Made by a program: the position numbers and the translations under genes. A DNA stretch of 64,000 bases, taken from contig NZ_CP146343.1 of the NCBI RefSeq assembly GCF_037055275.1, positions 2,390,501 through 2,454,500 of the forward strand, in the 5' to 3' direction. The DNA comes from Pseudomonas sp. ML2-2023-3 (GTDB taxonomy: Bacteria; Pseudomonadota; Gammaproteobacteria; Pseudomonadales; Pseudomonadaceae). Of the stretch, positions 28,768 to 41,134 are shown piece by piece (positions within the stretch are counted from its first letter, which is position 1; each line of letters opens with the position of its first letter). Below the pieces are notes generated by a model. It was not told where the DNA came from and did not search any database. It was given only the letters and a program-made list of their open reading frames with translations.

Positions 28768-30300
28768 TTACCGGGCCGAAGCGAGTTGAGTGAAGGCGGT
28801 GCCGAGCCATTGCTGCACGCCATGCATGGTGGCAGCCGAGGTATCGAGGAACGGTTGTGGGTACACGCCGATGAAAATCAGCAATACCGCCAGACCGAGC
28901 ACCATGATCAGTTCACGTGCATCCATGCCGGCCAGTACAGCGTCGGACTTGGACGGGCCGAAATAGGCACGGTGAATCATGATCAGCGAGTAGACCGAAC
29001 CAAACACCAGACCGGTCGTTGCAATGGCCGTGATCCATGGGAAGCTGGCGAACGAGCCAATCAGGATCAGGAACTCACCCACGAAGTTACCGGTACCCGG
29101 CAAGCCCAGGGACGCTGCCGCGAAGAACAGGCTGATGGCGGGCAGGTAAGCGATCTTGGACCACAAACCACCCATCTCACGCATGTCACGGGTATGCAGA
29201 CGCTCGTACAGTTGACCGCTGAGGATAAACAGCGCGGCAGCCGAAACACCGTGGGCCAGCATCTGGATCACTGCGCCTTGCAGGGCCAGCTGGCTGCCGG
29301 AGTAGATACCGATCAGTACGAAGCCCATGTGCGAAACACTGGAGAACGCGATCAGACGCTTGATGTCGGTTTGTGCGAAGGCCAGGAATGCACCGTAGAA
29401 AATCCCGATCAGGCCCAGGGCCATGGCGATCGGCGCAAACTCGGCCGAAGCATTCGGGAACAGCGGCAAGGCGAAACGCAGCAGACCATACGCAGCGGTC
29501 TTCAACAGGATACCGGCCAGATCGACCGAACCTGCGGTAGGTGCCTGTGCGTGAGCATCCGGCAGCCAGGAGTGGAACGGTACAACCGGCAGCTTCACGG
29601 CAAAGGCAATGAAGAAGCCCAGCATCAGGATGTACTCAGTGGTGAGCGACATCTTGGTTTTCAGCAACTCGGCGTAGCTGAAGGTAATCACGCCGGTGCT
29701 GTTGAAGTTGACCAGCACCAGACCCAGGATCGCCACCAGCATGATCAGGCCGGAAGCCTGAGTGAAGATGAAGAACTTGGTCGCGGCGTAGATACGGGTT
29801 TTCTTGCCGTCCGATGAGCTGTGACCCCAGAGCGCGATGAGGAAGTACATCGGCACCAGCATCATTTCCCAGAAGAAGAAGAACATGAACAGGTCGATGG
29901 CGAGGAACACGCCAACCACGCCGCCCAGGATCCACATCAGGTTCAGGTGGAAGAAGCCCACGTGACGCTGAATTTCTTTCCAGGAACACAGAACCGACAG
30001 CACACCGAGCAAGCCGGTCAGCAGGATCATCAGCAGCGACAGGCCGTCCAGCGCCAGGTGCACGCTGATACCGAAGCGTGCAATCCAGGTGTGCTGGAAC
30101 TCAAGGGCCCAGGTCGGATCGGCGCCAGGCGCCGGTGCAAATGAGTAGTTCCCCTGGGACCACAGCCAAAGGCCGAGGGCAAGCTCAAGGGACATGGTCA
30201 GCAATGCAATCCAGCGGGGCAGGGTGGAGCCGAAACGCTCACCCAGCCAGCACAGGAGGCCGCCGATAAAGGGGATCAGGATTAGCCAAGGCAGAATCAT
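28768..30300 (-). CDS. nuoM: NADH-quinone oxidoreductase subunit M
   Basis: Second antiporter-like membrane subunit, 510 residues, about 14 helices. The conserved Glu of TM5 is in [20 protein letters not shown], and the key Lys and broken helix are in [39 protein letters not shown] sequence. It couples quinone reduction to proton translocation with NuoL and NuoN. It starts 38 bases after nuoL. Confidence 0.97.
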   Translation of the reverse strand: MILPWLILIPFIGGLLCWLGERFGSTLPRWIALLTMSLELALGLWLWSQGNYSFAPAPGADPTWALEFQHTWIARFGISVHLALDGLSLLMILLTGLLGVLSVLCSWKEIQRHVGFFHLNLMWILGGVVGVFLAIDLFMFFFFWEMMLVPMYFLIALWGHSSSDGKKTRIYAATKFFIFTQASGLIMLVAILGLVLVNFNSTGVITFSYAELLKTKMSLTTEYILMLGFFIAFAVKLPVVPFHSWLPDAHAQAPTAGSVDLAGILLKTAAYGLLRFALPLFPNASAEFAPIAMALGLIGIFYGAFLAFAQTDIKRLIAFSSVSHMGFVLIGIYSGSQLALQGAVIQMLAHGVSAAALFILSGQLYERLHTRDMREMGGLWSKIAYLPAISLFFAAASLGLPGTGNFVGEFLILIGSFASFPWITAIATTGLVFGSVYSLIMIHRAYFGPSKSDAVLAGMDARELIMVLGLAVLLIFIGVYPQPFLDTSAATMHGVQQWLGTAFTQLASAR

Positions 30301-30338
30301 GACGGGCTCAATTCCTTTCGCAAAGTCGAAGGTTCATA

Positions 30339-32192
30339 TCAGACCGCTACCAACACGATGGCGCCCATGACCAGTACAGCACCGGCGGCCATGGATGCAG
30401 CGTACCAACGCAGTTGACCGGTTTCGCTGCGGCTCAGGGCGTTATGCCCGGCCTTGGCCATCTTCGGGATCAAACCAATGGTCTGGTCCAGAGGATCTTT
30501 GGCCAGCAAGCGGCAGATCAACAGGTACGGTTTGACGAACAGTTTGTCGTACAGCCAGTCGAAGCCCCAGGCAGCGAACCACCAGGCCGACAGGAAGCGA
30601 CCGATGCCGCTGTTGGCGACTGCGGTTACAAAGCGACGCTTGCCCAGGTACAGCAGGGCGGCGAGCAGGATACCGGCCAGGGCGATGGCGCCCGAGGCGA
30701 TTTCCAGGCTGTGCTTGGCTTCACCGCCAGCATGGCCAACGCTTTGTGGCAGTACACCGGCCAGTGGCGGGGTGATCATGGCGCCGATGAAGGTCGACAG
30801 TACGATCAGCACGCTCAATGGCAGCCAGTAGGTTACGCCGTGGCCCGCATGCGCTTCAGTCTTGGCTTCACCGTGGAACGTGATGAAGATCAGGCGGAAG
30901 GTGTACAGCGAGGTCATGAACGCACCGACCAGACCGGCATACAACAGTTCGTTGTTACCGCTGGCGAAGGCTTCCCAGAGGATTTCGTCCTTGGAGTAGA
31001 AACCGGCCGTCAGCAATGGCAAGGCAGACAGCGCCGCGCCACCGACGATAAAGCTGGCGTAGGCCAGAGGCAGTTTTTTCCACAGGCCGCCCATCTTGAA
31101 GATGTTCTGCTCGTGATGGCAGGCAACGATCACCGCACCCGATGCAAGGAACAACAGCGCCTTGAAGAAGGCGTGGGTCATCAGGTGGAAGATCGCGCCG
31201 TCCCAGGCACCTACGCCCAATGCCAGGAACATGTAGCCGATCTGGCTCATGGTCGAGTAGGCAAGGATGCGTTTGATGTCGGTTTGTACCAGTGCAGCAA
31301 AACCGGCCAGGACCAGGGTCACACCGCCGACGATGCCGACCAGGTGCAGCACGTCAGGCGCCAGGGTGAACAGGCCGTGGGTACGGGCAATCAGGTACAC
31401 ACCGGCCGTTACCATGGTTGCGGCGTGGATCAGGGCCGACACCGGGGTAGGACCGGCCATGGCGTCTGCCAGCCAGGTTTGCAGCGGCAGTTGCGCAGAT
31501 TTACCGACAGCGCCGCCCAGCAGCATCAGGGTCGCCAGTACGATCCAGAAATCACCGGCCTGGAACTTCTGAGGTGCCAGAACCAGCAGTTCCTGAATAT
31601 TCAGCGTGCCCAGTTGCTGGAACAGGATGAACAGGCCGATGGCCAGGAACACGTCGCCGACGCGGGTCACGATAAAGGCTTTGAGTGCGGCGTTACCGTT
31701 GTTGCGGTTGCTGTAGTAGAAACCGATCAACAGATACGAGCACAGGCCCACGCCTTCCCAGCCGAAGTACACGAACAGCAGGTTATCGGCCAGGATCAGG
31801 AACAGCATGCTGGCGATAAACAGGTTGGTGTAGGCAAAGAAACGTGAGTAGCCGTTTTCGCCGCGCATGTACCACGAAGCAAACACGTGGATCAGGAAGC
31901 CCACGCCAACCACTACGCCGAGCATGGTGACCGACAGGCCGTCCAGGTGCAGGGCGAAGTTGGGCTTGAAGCCTTCCACCGACATCCACTGCCACAGCAC
32001 TTGCGTGTACTCGCCGCCGGGTGGCGGTGCGACATTGAATTGCCAGATCACATACGCGGCCACGATGGCCGACAGGCCAATGGAGCCAACGCCGATCACG
32101 GCCGAGAGGTTTTCGCTGAAGCGTCCACGGGAGAACGACAGCAGCAAAAAGCCGATCAGGGGGAATACGAAAGTCAGAAAGAGAAGGTTCAT
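30339..32192 (-). CDS. nuoL: NADH-quinone oxidoreductase subunit L
   Basis: Distal antiporter-like subunit, 617 residues, about 16 helices including the long lateral helix near the C-terminus. Motifs: the TM5 acidic [16 protein letters not shown], the [37 protein letters not shown] stretch and [12 protein letters not shown]. Its ATG overlaps the nuoK stop by four bases. Confidence 0.97.
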   Translation of the reverse strand: MNLLFLTFVFPLIGFLLLSFSRGRFSENLSAVIGVGSIGLSAIVAAYVIWQFNVAPPPGGEYTQVLWQWMSVEGFKPNFALHLDGLSVTMLGVVVGVGFLIHVFASWYMRGENGYSRFFAYTNLFIASMLFLILADNLLFVYFGWEGVGLCSYLLIGFYYSNRNNGNAALKAFIVTRVGDVFLAIGLFILFQQLGTLNIQELLVLAPQKFQAGDFWIVLATLMLLGGAVGKSAQLPLQTWLADAMAGPTPVSALIHAATMVTAGVYLIARTHGLFTLAPDVLHLVGIVGGVTLVLAGFAALVQTDIKRILAYSTMSQIGYMFLALGVGAWDGAIFHLMTHAFFKALLFLASGAVIVACHHEQNIFKMGGLWKKLPLAYASFIVGGAALSALPLLTAGFYSKDEILWEAFASGNNELLYAGLVGAFMTSLYTFRLIFITFHGEAKTEAHAGHGVTYWLPLSVLIVLSTFIGAMITPPLAGVLPQSVGHAGGEAKHSLEIASGAIALAGILLAALLYLGKRRFVTAVANSGIGRFLSAWWFAAWGFDWLYDKLFVKPYLLICRLLAKDPLDQTIGLIPKMAKAGHNALSRSETGQLRWYAASMAAGAVLVMGAIVLVAV

Positions 32193-32497
32193 CCGCGCAT
32201 CTCACTGGCAGCATCGATATCAAGCGTATGGAAGCGGCGATACAGCTGCAGCAGGATCGCCAGGCCAATACTGGCCTCAGCGGCTGCCAGGGTGATCACC
32301 AGGATGAACATCACTTGTCCATCCGGCTGCGCCCAGCGTGCACCGGCAACGATGAAGGCCAGTGCAGCGGCGTTCATCATGATTTCCAGACTCATCAATA
32401 CGAAGAGAATGTTGCGACGTACCATCAGGCCGACCAGACCGAGGCAGAACAGGATGCCCGCTACCGCGAGACCATGTTCGAGAGGTATTCCTGGCAT
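32189..32497 (-). CDS. nuoK: NADH-quinone oxidoreductase subunit K
   Basis: Small three-helix membrane subunit (102 residues) with the two buried glutamates of the E-channel in [17 protein letters not shown] and [23 protein letters not shown] precedes the start. Separated from nuoJ by one base and overlapping nuoL by four. Confidence 0.97.
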   Translation of the reverse strand: MPGIPLEHGLAVAGILFCLGLVGLMVRRNILFVLMSLEIMMNAAALAFIVAGARWAQPDGQVMFILVITLAAAEASIGLAILLQLYRRFHTLDIDAASEMRG

Positions 32498-32498
32498 G

Positions 32499-33002
32499 TT
32501 ATTGCTCCTTCGCCTCAGTGCGGCCCAAGTGGAACGCCGTCACAGCTGCAGCAAGCAGCAGCATCGAGGCGAGTTCGACCACCAGCAGGTACGGGCCGAA
32601 CAGGCTGATGCCCACGGCTTTGGCATCAATGGTGGTTTGACCGATTGCTGCACCGCTCTGGTGAGCGAACAGCACGTACAGCAATTGGGCCAGCAGGATG
32701 GCCGACAAAATGCTCGGGCCGATCCAGATGCCCGGCTTGAGCCAATGGCGTTCTTGCGTCACCGAGGCAGGGCCCTGGTTGAGCATCATCACCACGAACA
32801 CAAACAGCACCATGATGGCACCGGCGTAGGCGATCACTTCGAGCACACCGGCAAAGGGTGCACCGAGGCTAAAGAACGTCATCGCCACGGCAATCAGCGA
32901 AATAATCAGGTAGAGCAGGGCGTGCACAGGGTTGGTGTTGGTGATCACGCGTAGCGTGGACACGACAGCGACACCCGATGCGAAATAGAAAGCGAATTCC
33001 AT
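32499..33002 (-). CDS. nuoJ: NADH-quinone oxidoreductase subunit J
   Basis: Five-helix membrane subunit, 167 residues. The TM3 segment with the pi-bulge region reads [20 protein letters not shown], the family signature. The C-terminus is short and charged (GRTEAKEQ). It starts nine bases after nuoI. Confidence 0.97.
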   Translation of the reverse strand: MEFAFYFASGVAVVSTLRVITNTNPVHALLYLIISLIAVAMTFFSLGAPFAGVLEVIAYAGAIMVLFVFVVMMLNQGPASVTQERHWLKPGIWIGPSILSAILLAQLLYVLFAHQSGAAIGQTTIDAKAVGISLFGPYLLVVELASMLLLAAAVTAFHLGRTEAKEQ

Positions 33003-33011
33003 CGTTCTTCC

Positions 33012-33560
33012 TTAAGGCAGCAAGCTCTTCACGTTGATCGGCTCGGCTTCGTTCTGGGCAGCGCCTTTCGGCTTGCCCTCAACGGCCATACCCGCAACAC
33101 GATAGAAGTTGTAATCAGGGTTCTTACCGGGACCGGAGATCAGCAGATCTTCTTTCTCGTACACCAGATCCTGACGTTTGAACTCGGCCATCTCGAAATC
33201 CGGTGTCAGCTGGATCGCGGTGGTCGGGCAGGCTTCCTCACACAGGCCGCAAAAAATGCAGCGTGAGAAGTTGATGCGGAAGAACTCCGGGTACCAACGA
33301 CCATCTTCGGTTTCGGCTTTTTGCAGCGAGATGCAGCCTACCGGGCACGCGACAGCGCACAGGTTACAGGCTACACAACGCTCTTCGCCGTCCGGGTCGC
33401 GGGTCAGGACAATCCGGCCACGGTAGCGCGGTGGCAGGTAGACCGGTTCTTCCGGGTATTGCAGCGTGTCACGCTTGCGGAAGGCATGGCCAAAGACCAT
33501 CACCAAGCTGCGAAGCTGGGTGTAGGTGCCATGCACGATGTCAAACAGGTACTTGAACAT
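33012..33560 (-). CDS. nuoI: NADH-quinone oxidoreductase subunit I
   Basis: Peripheral-arm subunit with two [4Fe-4S] clusters (N6a, N6b), 182 residues. The ligands are C62, C65, C68, C72 ([12 protein letters not shown]) and C101, C104, C107, C111 ([12 protein letters not shown]). It passes electrons to NuoB. The N-terminal amphipathic segment anchors it at the membrane. Lies 12 bases downstream of nuoH. Confidence 0.97.
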   Translation of the reverse strand: MFKYLFDIVHGTYTQLRSLVMVFGHAFRKRDTLQYPEEPVYLPPRYRGRIVLTRDPDGEERCVACNLCAVACPVGCISLQKAETEDGRWYPEFFRINFSRCIFCGLCEEACPTTAIQLTPDFEMAEFKRQDLVYEKEDLLISGPGKNPDYNFYRVAGMAVEGKPKGAAQNEAEPINVKSLLP

Positions 33561-33572
33561 GGGTCTCTATCC

Positions 33573-34580
33573 TCACTGAACCGCGCCGGCAGGCGTGTTC
33601 AACAACACGACTGCGGCGGTCACCAGCAAATTGATCAGGGTCAGCGGCAGGCAGAACTTCCAGCTGAAGTCCATCACTTGGTCATACCGTGGGCGCGGAA
33701 TAGAAGCGCGCAACAGGATGAAGATCATGATGAAAAACGCGGTCTTCAGGGCGAACCAGATAAACGGGATCTGCGGCAGGATGCCGAAAGGCCCGTGCCA
33801 GCCACCGAAGAACAAAGTCACCAGCAACGCCGAGATCAACACGATCCCGATGTATTCACCAACGAAGAACATGCCCCATTTCATGCCGGCGTATTCAATG
33901 TGGTAACCATCGGCCAGTTCCTGTTCTGCTTCTGGCTGGTCGAAGGGGTGACGGTGAGTCACGGCCACGCCTGCGATGAAGAAGGTCAGGAAACCGAAGA
34001 TCTGCGGAATGATGAACCACAGGTTCTGCGCCTGGTATTCAACGATGTCGCGCATGTTGAACGAGCCAACCTGCACCACGATGCCCATCAGCGCCAGGCC
34101 CATGAACACTTCGTAGGAAACCGTCTGTGCCGAGGCGCGCAAGGCACCCAGCAGCGCGAACTTGTTGTTGCTCGACCAGCCTGCAAACAACACCGCATAG
34201 ACCGACAGGCCGGCCATCGCGAAGAAGAACAGGATACCGACGTTCAGATCCGCCACGCCCCAGGTCGGGGTGATCGGGATAATCGCGAAGGCGATCAGCA
34301 AGGCGCTCATGGCCACAACCGGTGCCAGGGTGAAGATCACCTTGTCGGCAAACGGTGGGGTCCAGTCTTCCTTGAAGAACATCTTGATCATGTCGGCGGC
34401 GATCTGGAACGCGCCGAACGGGCCCACGCGGTTCGGACCGTAACGGTCTTGCCACAAGGCCAGCAGGCGACGCTCGACCCAGCTGAGCAGCGCGCCGCAC
34501 ACCACGACGGCGAGCAGGATGACCACGGCTTTGAGCACCGAGATAATCACGTCGATCACTTCAGGGGTGAACCAGGTCAT
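33573..34580 (-). CDS. nuoH: NADH-quinone oxidoreductase subunit H
   Basis: Eight-helix membrane subunit that forms much of the quinone chamber, 335 residues. Conserved features are the cytoplasmic loop [21 protein letters not shown], the [12 protein letters not shown] stretch and the acidic [22 protein letters not shown] loop. Its start overlaps the nuoG stop by four bases. Confidence 0.97.
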   Translation of the reverse strand: MTWFTPEVIDVIISVLKAVVILLAVVVCGALLSWVERRLLALWQDRYGPNRVGPFGAFQIAADMIKMFFKEDWTPPFADKVIFTLAPVVAMSALLIAFAIIPITPTWGVADLNVGILFFFAMAGLSVYAVLFAGWSSNNKFALLGALRASAQTVSYEVFMGLALMGIVVQVGSFNMRDIVEYQAQNLWFIIPQIFGFLTFFIAGVAVTHRHPFDQPEAEQELADGYHIEYAGMKWGMFFVGEYIGIVLISALLVTLFFGGWHGPFGILPQIPFIWFALKTAFFIMIFILLRASIPRPRYDQVMDFSWKFCLPLTLINLLVTAAVVLLNTPAGAVQ

Positions 34581-37291
34581 TGGGCTGCCTCCTGCAAACC
34601 GTCAACGGTAAGGCCAAAGATCGCAGGCGGGATACCGGCGAGGCCTGCTGGCAATGCCACCAGACCTGAACCCAGCTCTTCATTGATACGCAGCGGCAGA
34701 CGCAGGGTCACGCCGACAACGTTCAGGCTGAGCAGCGCGCCATCATTGACACCCAGACGGTCGGCTTCGGATTTGGCCAGTGCGATGTAGGCAGCCGGAA
34801 TGCGTTCCTGAACCGGCGCGGCTTTGGAAGAGTTCTCTTCGCTGCCCAGCAGGTGGAAGAACGGCACGACTTGCCAGGTGCCACGTGCCGGGTTGAATGC
34901 GCCCGGGATGTTGGCGAACCAGCTCAGCGAATCACCTGTGCTTTCGATCAGGCGGGTGCCCGGGTCGCCAGCGCGGATATGACCACCCACTTCGTCCTGG
35001 AACTTGTTCCACGCTTGTGGCGAGTTCCAGCCCGGCGACCAGGCGAACGGCACTTGCTGGCGCGGTTCGACGGAGCCCGAGTAACCTTCCATGGAGAAGG
35101 CGAACGCGGTGTCCGGGTCTTGCGGGGTACGAGGTTCGTGCACGCTGATGTTGGCACGCATGGCGGTACGGCCGCTGTAACGCAGCGGTTCGCGAGCCAG
35201 TTTCATGCCCTTGATGCGGAACGCAGCAGACGGCGCGGCATCAACGATGCGGGCCAGTGCAGGTGTGCTTGCAGCAGTGGCTTGCGTGACGTGGTCGAGC
35301 AAGGTCCAGTCAACCGGCTTGTTCAGCAGGGTGCTGCGCAGGGCATGCAACCAGCGCCAGCCTTCGTGAACCAGGATGCTGGCGTCCAGATAAGTCGGGT
35401 CGAAGACCTGGAAGAAGCGCTGGGCGCGGCCTTCCTGGCTGACCAGAGTACCGTCGCCTTCAGCGAAGCTGGCTGCCGGCAGTACCAGGTCGGCACGGTC
35501 GGTGGTGGCCGTCTTCTGGTGGTCGGCAACGATCACCACTTTGGCAGCGTCCAGCGCGGCGTTGACCTTGACGGCGTCGACGCGGGTGAACAGGTCGTTT
35601 TCCAGTACCACGATGGCGTCGGCTTTACCGTCGATCACCGCTTGCAGGGCTGCATCTACCGAATCGCCACCCAGCATGGCCAGGCCGAGGCTGTTGGCTT
35701 CCGGCACGACGAGGCTGATGGAACCGGCTTTTTCACGCAGGTGCAGGGCTTTGGCGATGTTGCCTGCCGCTTCGATCAGGGCCTTGGAGCCCAGGGAAGT
35801 ACCGGCAATGATCAATGGGCGTTTGGCCGCGAGCAGGGCGTCGGCGATGCGCTTGGCCAGCTCCAGTGCTTCAGCGTCCAGGCCGGCAACGGCAGGGGCG
35901 CTGGCGTCGAGGGCGTGAGCCACGGCGAAACCGATACGGGCCAAGTCATCCGGCGCAGCGTGTACGCATTCTTCAGCCACGTCATCGAGCTTGGTTTCAG
36001 CCAGGCTTGCGATAAACAGCGGATTCAGCGCGTGCTGGCCGATGTTTTTCACGGCGGCATCGAGCCACGGCTGAACGCGCATGGCGTCGGCCATGTCCTC
36101 AGCCTTGCCCTTGACCGATTGACGCAGTGACAGCGCCATGCGGGCGGCGGTCTGGGTCAGGTCTTCGCCGAGGACGAAAATGGCGTCGTGATCTTCGATC
36201 TCGCGCATGTTCGGCACTGGCAGCGGGCTGTCTTTCAATACTTGCAGCACCAGGCGGATGCGCTCCAGCTCACCGGCTTCGATGCCCGAGTAGAAGTGCT
36301 CGGCGCCGACCAGTTCGCGCAACGCGTAGTTGCTTTCGAGGCTGGCCCGTGGCGAACCGATACCGACAATGTTGCGACCGCGTAGCAGGTCAGCGGCTTT
36401 ATCCAGCGCGTTGTCCAGGCTCAGCTTGGTGCCGTCGGCCAGCAGTGGCTGACGTGGACGATCGGTGCGGTTGACGTAGCCATAGCCGAAACGACCACGG
36501 TCACACAGGAAGTACTGGTTGACCGAACCGTTGAAGCGGTTTTCGATGCGACGCAGTTCCCCATAACGCTCGCCCGGGCTGATGTTGCAGCCGCTGGAGC
36601 AACCGTGGCAGATGCTCGGTGCAAACTGCATGTCCCACTTGCGGTTGTAGCGCTCGGAGTGGGTTTTGTCGGTGAACACACCGGTCGGGCAGACTTCGGT
36701 GAGGTTGCCCGAGAACTCGCTTTCGAGCACGCCGTCTTCAACGCGACCGAAGTACACGTTGTCGTGGGCACCGAATACGCCCAGGTCAGTGCCGCCAGCG
36801 TAGTCTTTATAGAAGCGTACACAGCGATAGCAGGCGATGCAGCGGTTCATCTCGTGAGAAATGAACGGGCCCAGTTGCTGGTTCTGGTGGGTACGCTTGG
36901 TGAAGCGATAACGGCGCTCGTTGTGGCCGGTCATCACGGTCATGTCTTGCAGGTGACAGTGACCGCCTTCTTCGCACACCGGGCAGTCGTGCGGGTGGTT
37001 GGTCATCAGCCATTCAACAACGCTGGCGCGAAACACTTTCGCCTCTTCGTCGTCGATGGAGATCCAGCTACCGTCGGTGGCCGGGGTCATGCATGACATG
37101 ACGATACGACCACGCTTGTCGTTCTCGTCGGTGTACTGCTTGACGGCGCATTGGCGACAAGCGCCAACACTGCCCAGGGCAGGGTGCCAGCAGAAATACG
37201 GGATATCGAGGCCCAGCGACAGACACGCCTGTAACAGGTTGTCTGCCCCATCGACTTCGAGATCTTTGCCGTCTACGTGGATAGTGGCCAT
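34577..37291 (-). CDS. nuoG: NADH-quinone oxidoreductase subunit G
   Basis: Largest peripheral subunit, 904 residues. It carries the [2Fe-2S] cluster N1b (C34, C45, C48, C67), the His-ligated [4Fe-4S] cluster N5 ([14 protein letters not shown], with C103, C106, C112), cluster N4 (C151, C154, C157 and the Cys of [11 protein letters not shown]), and also the [11 protein letters not shown]...[12 protein letters not shown] cysteines of the extra cluster N7 that is known from E. coli but not universal. A molybdopterin-oxidoreductase-like domain without cofactor follows. It begins after an unusual 132-base gap behind nuoF. Confidence 0.96.
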   Translation of the reverse strand: MATIHVDGKDLEVDGADNLLQACLSLGLDIPYFCWHPALGSVGACRQCAVKQYTDENDKRGRIVMSCMTPATDGSWISIDDEEAKVFRASVVEWLMTNHPHDCPVCEEGGHCHLQDMTVMTGHNERRYRFTKRTHQNQQLGPFISHEMNRCIACYRCVRFYKDYAGGTDLGVFGAHDNVYFGRVEDGVLESEFSGNLTEVCPTGVFTDKTHSERYNRKWDMQFAPSICHGCSSGCNISPGERYGELRRIENRFNGSVNQYFLCDRGRFGYGYVNRTDRPRQPLLADGTKLSLDNALDKAADLLRGRNIVGIGSPRASLESNYALRELVGAEHFYSGIEAGELERIRLVLQVLKDSPLPVPNMREIEDHDAIFVLGEDLTQTAARMALSLRQSVKGKAEDMADAMRVQPWLDAAVKNIGQHALNPLFIASLAETKLDDVAEECVHAAPDDLARIGFAVAHALDASAPAVAGLDAEALELAKRIADALLAAKRPLIIAGTSLGSKALIEAAGNIAKALHLREKAGSISLVVPEANSLGLAMLGGDSVDAALQAVIDGKADAIVVLENDLFTRVDAVKVNAALDAAKVVIVADHQKTATTDRADLVLPAASFAEGDGTLVSQEGRAQRFFQVFDPTYLDASILVHEGWRWLHALRSTLLNKPVDWTLLDHVTQATAASTPALARIVDAAPSAAFRIKGMKLAREPLRYSGRTAMRANISVHEPRTPQDPDTAFAFSMEGYSGSVEPRQQVPFAWSPGWNSPQAWNKFQDEVGGHIRAGDPGTRLIESTGDSLSWFANIPGAFNPARGTWQVVPFFHLLGSEENSSKAAPVQERIPAAYIALAKSEADRLGVNDGALLSLNVVGVTLRLPLRINEELGSGLVALPAGLAGIPPAIFGLTVDGLQEAAQ

Positions 37292-37423
37292 TGTTCAAAG
37301 GTCTTCGTTGGCCCGGTGTCAGCGGGCGTGGCTAATGGAATCTTGTTATGCGTTCGAAACAACTCAGCCTCACGGCGTTATCGAACGATCAAAGAGCGGC
37401 ACGGACCGCTCTCCTACAGAGCG
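37292..37423 (-). other. long intercistronic gap with hairpin between nuoF and nuoG
   Basis: Most nuo genes overlap or are within 40 bases of each other, yet 132 bases separate nuoF from nuoG. On the message strand GAGCGG-TCCGTG-CCGCTC (about 37394-37411) forms a hairpin followed by TTTGATCG. No small gene with a ribosome binding site is seen. The hairpin may cause partial termination or protect the upstream message. Confidence 0.5.
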
Positions 37424-38779
37424 TTACGCGCCGATTACAATCGGGCGTGCCAGAGGCGGTACACCGGGTTTTGCTTGCGCAATGCCGGCTTCGAACTCTG
37501 GACGGAAATACTTGATCGCGCTGCCCAAAGGCTCCACGGCACCCGGTGCGTGAGCACAGAACGTCTTGCCAGGGCCGAGGAAGCCGACCAGACCCAGCAG
37601 GGTCTCGATATCGCCGGGCTGACCTTCGCCGTGTTCAATCGCCATCAGGAGCTTGACGCTCCACGGCAGACCATCACGGCAAGGGGTGCAGAAACCGCAC
37701 GATTCGCGAGCGAAGAACTGTTCCATGTTGCGCAGCAGGGAGACCATGTTGACGCTGTCGTCGACGGCCATTGCCAGGCCGGTACCCATACGGGTGCCGA
37801 CCTTGGCGATACCACCGGCGTACATTTGTGCGTCAAGGTGCTCCGGCAGCAGGAACCCGGTACCGGCGCCACCTGGCTGCCAGCACTTGAGCTTGAAGCC
37901 GTCGCGCATGCCGCCAGCGTAGTCTTCGAACAGTTCGCGAGCGGTCACGCCGAACGGCAGTTCCCACAGGCCAGGGTTCTTCACTTTGCCGGAGAAGCCC
38001 ATCAGCTTGGTGCCGTGGTCTTCGCTGCCTTCGCGGGCGAGGGATTTGTACCAGTCAACGCCGTTGCCGATGATGGCCGGTACGTTGCACAGGGTTTCAA
38101 CGTTGTTCACGCAGGTCGGCTTGCCCCATACGCCCACGGCAGCCGGGAACGGCGGCTTGGAGCGCGGGTTGGCGCGACGGCCTTCGAGGGAGTTGATCAG
38201 TGCGGTTTCTTCGCCGCAGATGTAACGCCCGGCGCCGGTGTGAACGAACAGTTCGAAGTCAAACCCCGAGCCCAGAATGTTCTTGCCCAGCAGGCCTGCT
38301 GCCTTGGCTTCTTCGACAGCACGGCGCAGGTGCACGGCAGCCGTGGTGTATTCGCCACGCAGGAAGATATAGCCGCGGTAGGTTTTGAGCGCACGGGCAC
38401 TGATCAGCATGCCTTCGATGAGCAGATGGGGCAGTTGCTCCATCAGCATGCGGTCTTTCCAGGTGTTGGGTTCCATTTCATCGGCGTTACACAACAGGTA
38501 ACGGATGTTCATGGACTCATCTTTTGGCATCAGCCCCCACTTCACGCCCGTGGGGAAGCCCGCACCGCCGCGGCCCTTGAGGCCAGCGTCTTTCACGGTC
38601 TGGACGATGTCGTCCTGGGCCATGTCAGCGAATGCCTTGCGCGCAGCGGCGTAACCGTCCTTGGCCTGGTATTCGTCGAGCCACACCGGCTCGCCGTCGT
38701 CACGCAGACGCCAGGTCAGGGGGTGGGTTTCTGCCGAACGCTTGATCAGGTTGGCAGGGCCGAAAGAAGTCAGGCTCAT
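37424..38779 (-). CDS. nuoF: NADH-quinone oxidoreductase subunit F
   Basis: NADH- and FMN-binding subunit, 451 residues. The FMN/NADH glycine-rich loop is [10 protein letters not shown] (69-78); [10 protein letters not shown] (182-191) contributes to the flavin site; cluster N3 ligands are C361, C364, C367 ([12 protein letters not shown]) and C408 (KTFCAH). It receives the hydride from NADH. Its start overlaps the nuoE stop by four bases. Confidence 0.97.
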   Translation of the reverse strand: MSLTSFGPANLIKRSAETHPLTWRLRDDGEPVWLDEYQAKDGYAAARKAFADMAQDDIVQTVKDAGLKGRGGAGFPTGVKWGLMPKDESMNIRYLLCNADEMEPNTWKDRMLMEQLPHLLIEGMLISARALKTYRGYIFLRGEYTTAAVHLRRAVEEAKAAGLLGKNILGSGFDFELFVHTGAGRYICGEETALINSLEGRRANPRSKPPFPAAVGVWGKPTCVNNVETLCNVPAIIGNGVDWYKSLAREGSEDHGTKLMGFSGKVKNPGLWELPFGVTARELFEDYAGGMRDGFKLKCWQPGGAGTGFLLPEHLDAQMYAGGIAKVGTRMGTGLAMAVDDSVNMVSLLRNMEQFFARESCGFCTPCRDGLPWSVKLLMAIEHGEGQPGDIETLLGLVGFLGPGKTFCAHAPGAVEPLGSAIKYFRPEFEAGIAQAKPGVPPLARPIVIGA

Positions 38780-39273
38780 GGGTAGGCCTCCAGCAACGTG
38801 GCGACGCCAGCAGGCTGCACGTCACCGAATGTGTCGTCGTCGATCATCAACGCCGGCGCCTTGTCGCAGTTGCCCAGGCAGCACACCGGCAGCAGCGTGA
38901 AGCGGCCGTCCGCAGTGGTCTGGCCCAGGCCGATGCCCAGCTTGTTCTGGATTTCGCCAACCACGGATTCGTGGCCGCCGATGTAGCAGACCATGCTGTC
39001 ACACACGCGGATGATGTGACGGCCAACGGGCTGGCGGAAGATCTGGCTGTAGAACGTGGCCACACCTTCAACGTCGCTGGCAGGGATGCCCAGCAGTTCG
39101 CCGATGGCGTAAATCGCGCCGTCCGGCACCCAGCCGCGTTCCTTCTGAACGATCTTCAGGGCTTCGATCGACGCTGCGCGTGGATCTTCGTAGTGATGCA
39201 TCTCGTGCTCGATGGCCGAGCGCTCGGTTTCGCTCAGGGCGAAACGGTCTGTCTGGATAAGCGTGCTGTTCAT
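38776..39273 (-). CDS. nuoE: NADH-quinone oxidoreductase subunit E
   Basis: Thioredoxin-like subunit with [2Fe-2S] cluster N1a, 165 residues. The ligands follow the CX4C...CX3C pattern: C91 and C96 (RVCDSMVCY), C132 and C136 (CCLGNC). Forms the dehydrogenase module with NuoF. It starts two bases after the nuoCD stop. Confidence 0.97.
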   Translation of the reverse strand: MNSTLIQTDRFALSETERSAIEHEMHHYEDPRAASIEALKIVQKERGWVPDGAIYAIGELLGIPASDVEGVATFYSQIFRQPVGRHIIRVCDSMVCYIGGHESVVGEIQNKLGIGLGQTTADGRFTLLPVCCLGNCDKAPALMIDDDTFGDVQPAGVATLLEAYP

Positions 39274-39275
39274 GC

Positions 39276-41060
39276 TTAGCGGTCCACGTCGGCCATAACG
39301 AAATCGATACTACCCAGGTACGCAATCAAGTCCGCGACCATTTCACCTTTGATCACCGAAGGGATCTGTTGCAGGTGCGGGAAGCTTGGAGTACGAATCC
39401 GGGTGCGGTAGCTCATGGTGCCGCCATCGCTCGTCAGGTAATAACTGTTGATGCCCTTGGTCGCTTCGATCATCTGGAAGGATTCGTTGGCCGGCATGAC
39501 CGGGCCCCACGAAACTTGCAGGAAGTGCGTGATCAAGGTCTCGATGTGCTGCAGCGTGCGCTCTTTAGGCGGCGGCGTGGTCAGCGGGTGATCCGCCTTG
39601 TACGGGCCTGCCGGCATGTTGCGCATGCACTGCTCGATGATTTTCAGGCTCTGACGCATTTCTTCGACACGCACGATGCAACGATCGTAGGCATCGCCGT
39701 TGGCTGCCAGCGGGACTTCGAACTCGAAGTTCTCGTAGCCCGAATACGGGCGCGCTTTACGGATGTCGAAATCACAACCGGTCGAACGCAAGCCAGCACC
39801 GGTGACGCCCCATTCCAGGGCCTCTTTGGTGTTGTAGGCGGCAACGCCGATGGTACGGCCACGCAGGATGCTGTTGTCCAGAGCGGCTTTCTGGTACTCG
39901 TCCAGACGCTTTGGCATCCAGTCGATGAATTCCTGAACCAGCTTTTCCCAACCGCGGGGCAGGTCGTGTGCAACGCCGCCGATGCGGTACCAGGCCGGGT
40001 GCAGACGGAAACCGGTGATGGCTTCGATCACTTTGTAGGCGCGCTGACGGTCGGTGAAGGTGAAGAACACCGGGGTCATGGCGCCCACGTCCTGGATGTA
40101 AGTACCCAGGAACAGCAGGTGGCTGGTGATGCGGAAGAACTCGGCCATCATGATGCGGATGGTATCGACCCGATCCGGAACCTTGATGCCGGCCAGCTTC
40201 TCGACCGAGAGCACGTACGGCAGGTTGTTCATCACGCCGCCGAGGTAGTCGATACGGTCGGTGTACGGGATGAAGCTGTGCCAGGACTGGCGCTCTGCCA
40301 TTTTCTCGGCACCACGGTGGTGGTAGCCGACGTCTGGCACGCAGTCGACGATCTCTTCACCGTCCAGCTGCAGGATGATACGGAAGGCACCGTGGGCCGA
40401 AGGGTGGTTCGGACCCAGGTTGAGGAACATGTAGTCCTCGTTTTCGCCCGAACGTTTCATGCCCCAGTCTTCTGGACGGAAGCGTGCGGCTTCTTCTTCC
40501 AGTTGCACCTTGGCCAGGGTCAGGCTGTACGGGTCGAACTCGGTGGCACGGGCCGGGAAGTCCTTGCGCAGCGGGTGACCTTCCCAGGTCGGCGGCATCA
40601 TGATGCGCGACAGGTGAGGGTGGCCTTTGAAGTCGATGCCGAACATGTCCCAGACTTCGCGCTCGTACCAGTTGGCGTTCGGCCAGATACCGGTCACGGT
40701 CGGTACGCTGAGGTCGCTCTCGGACAAGGCGACCTTGATCATTACGTCACTATTACGTTCAAGCGACATCAGGTGATAGAAGACGGTGAAGTCCGCACCC
40801 GATGGCAGGCCCTGACGCTTGGTACGCAGACGTTCGTCTACACCGTGCAGGTCATAGAGCATGACGTAAGGTTTTGGCAGGTTGCGCAGGAAGGTCAGGA
40901 CTTCAACCAGTTTTGCGCGGGTAACCCAAAGCACCGGCATGCCGGTGCGCGTGGCCTGGGCGGTGAACGCCTCAGGGCCAAAGCGGGTATTGAGTTCGAC
41001 AACCACATCTTGGTCGTCAGCCTTGTAAGGCGGGATGTACAGAGCGGAGCCTGTAGTCAT
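39276..41060 (-). CDS. nuoC: NADH-quinone oxidoreductase fused subunits C and D
   Basis: Fused NuoCD, 594 residues from [16 protein letters not shown]. The NuoC-like part (about 1-190) contains [18 protein letters not shown]; the NuoD-like part (about 205-594) contains [14 protein letters not shown] with the quinone-site His, [19 protein letters not shown], and [10 protein letters not shown]. The fusion is normal for Pseudomonas and enterobacteria, not a frameshift artefact. An in-frame TTG at 41084 would add eight residues; the ATG at 41060 matches known proteins but has no strong ribosome binding site. Lies 74 bases downstream of nuoB. Confidence 0.96.
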   Translation of the reverse strand: MTTGSALYIPPYKADDQDVVVELNTRFGPEAFTAQATRTGMPVLWVTRAKLVEVLTFLRNLPKPYVMLYDLHGVDERLRTKRQGLPSGADFTVFYHLMSLERNSDVMIKVALSESDLSVPTVTGIWPNANWYEREVWDMFGIDFKGHPHLSRIMMPPTWEGHPLRKDFPARATEFDPYSLTLAKVQLEEEAARFRPEDWGMKRSGENEDYMFLNLGPNHPSAHGAFRIILQLDGEEIVDCVPDVGYHHRGAEKMAERQSWHSFIPYTDRIDYLGGVMNNLPYVLSVEKLAGIKVPDRVDTIRIMMAEFFRITSHLLFLGTYIQDVGAMTPVFFTFTDRQRAYKVIEAITGFRLHPAWYRIGGVAHDLPRGWEKLVQEFIDWMPKRLDEYQKAALDNSILRGRTIGVAAYNTKEALEWGVTGAGLRSTGCDFDIRKARPYSGYENFEFEVPLAANGDAYDRCIVRVEEMRQSLKIIEQCMRNMPAGPYKADHPLTTPPPKERTLQHIETLITHFLQVSWGPVMPANESFQMIEATKGINSYYLTSDGGTMSYRTRIRTPSFPHLQQIPSVIKGEMVADLIAYLGSIDFVMADVDR

Positions 41061-41134
41061 GGTTTTTTTATCGCTTTCGGTCAACGTAAAGAATGAAGCC
41101 AGGGTTTCGTTCTATTGATAGAAACGGTGCTGGA

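Noticed and set aside
39276..41060. Possible frameshift or assembly fusion of nuoC and nuoD
   Set aside because: Fused NuoCD is the normal form in Pseudomonas and enterobacteria, and the frame and domain order are intact.
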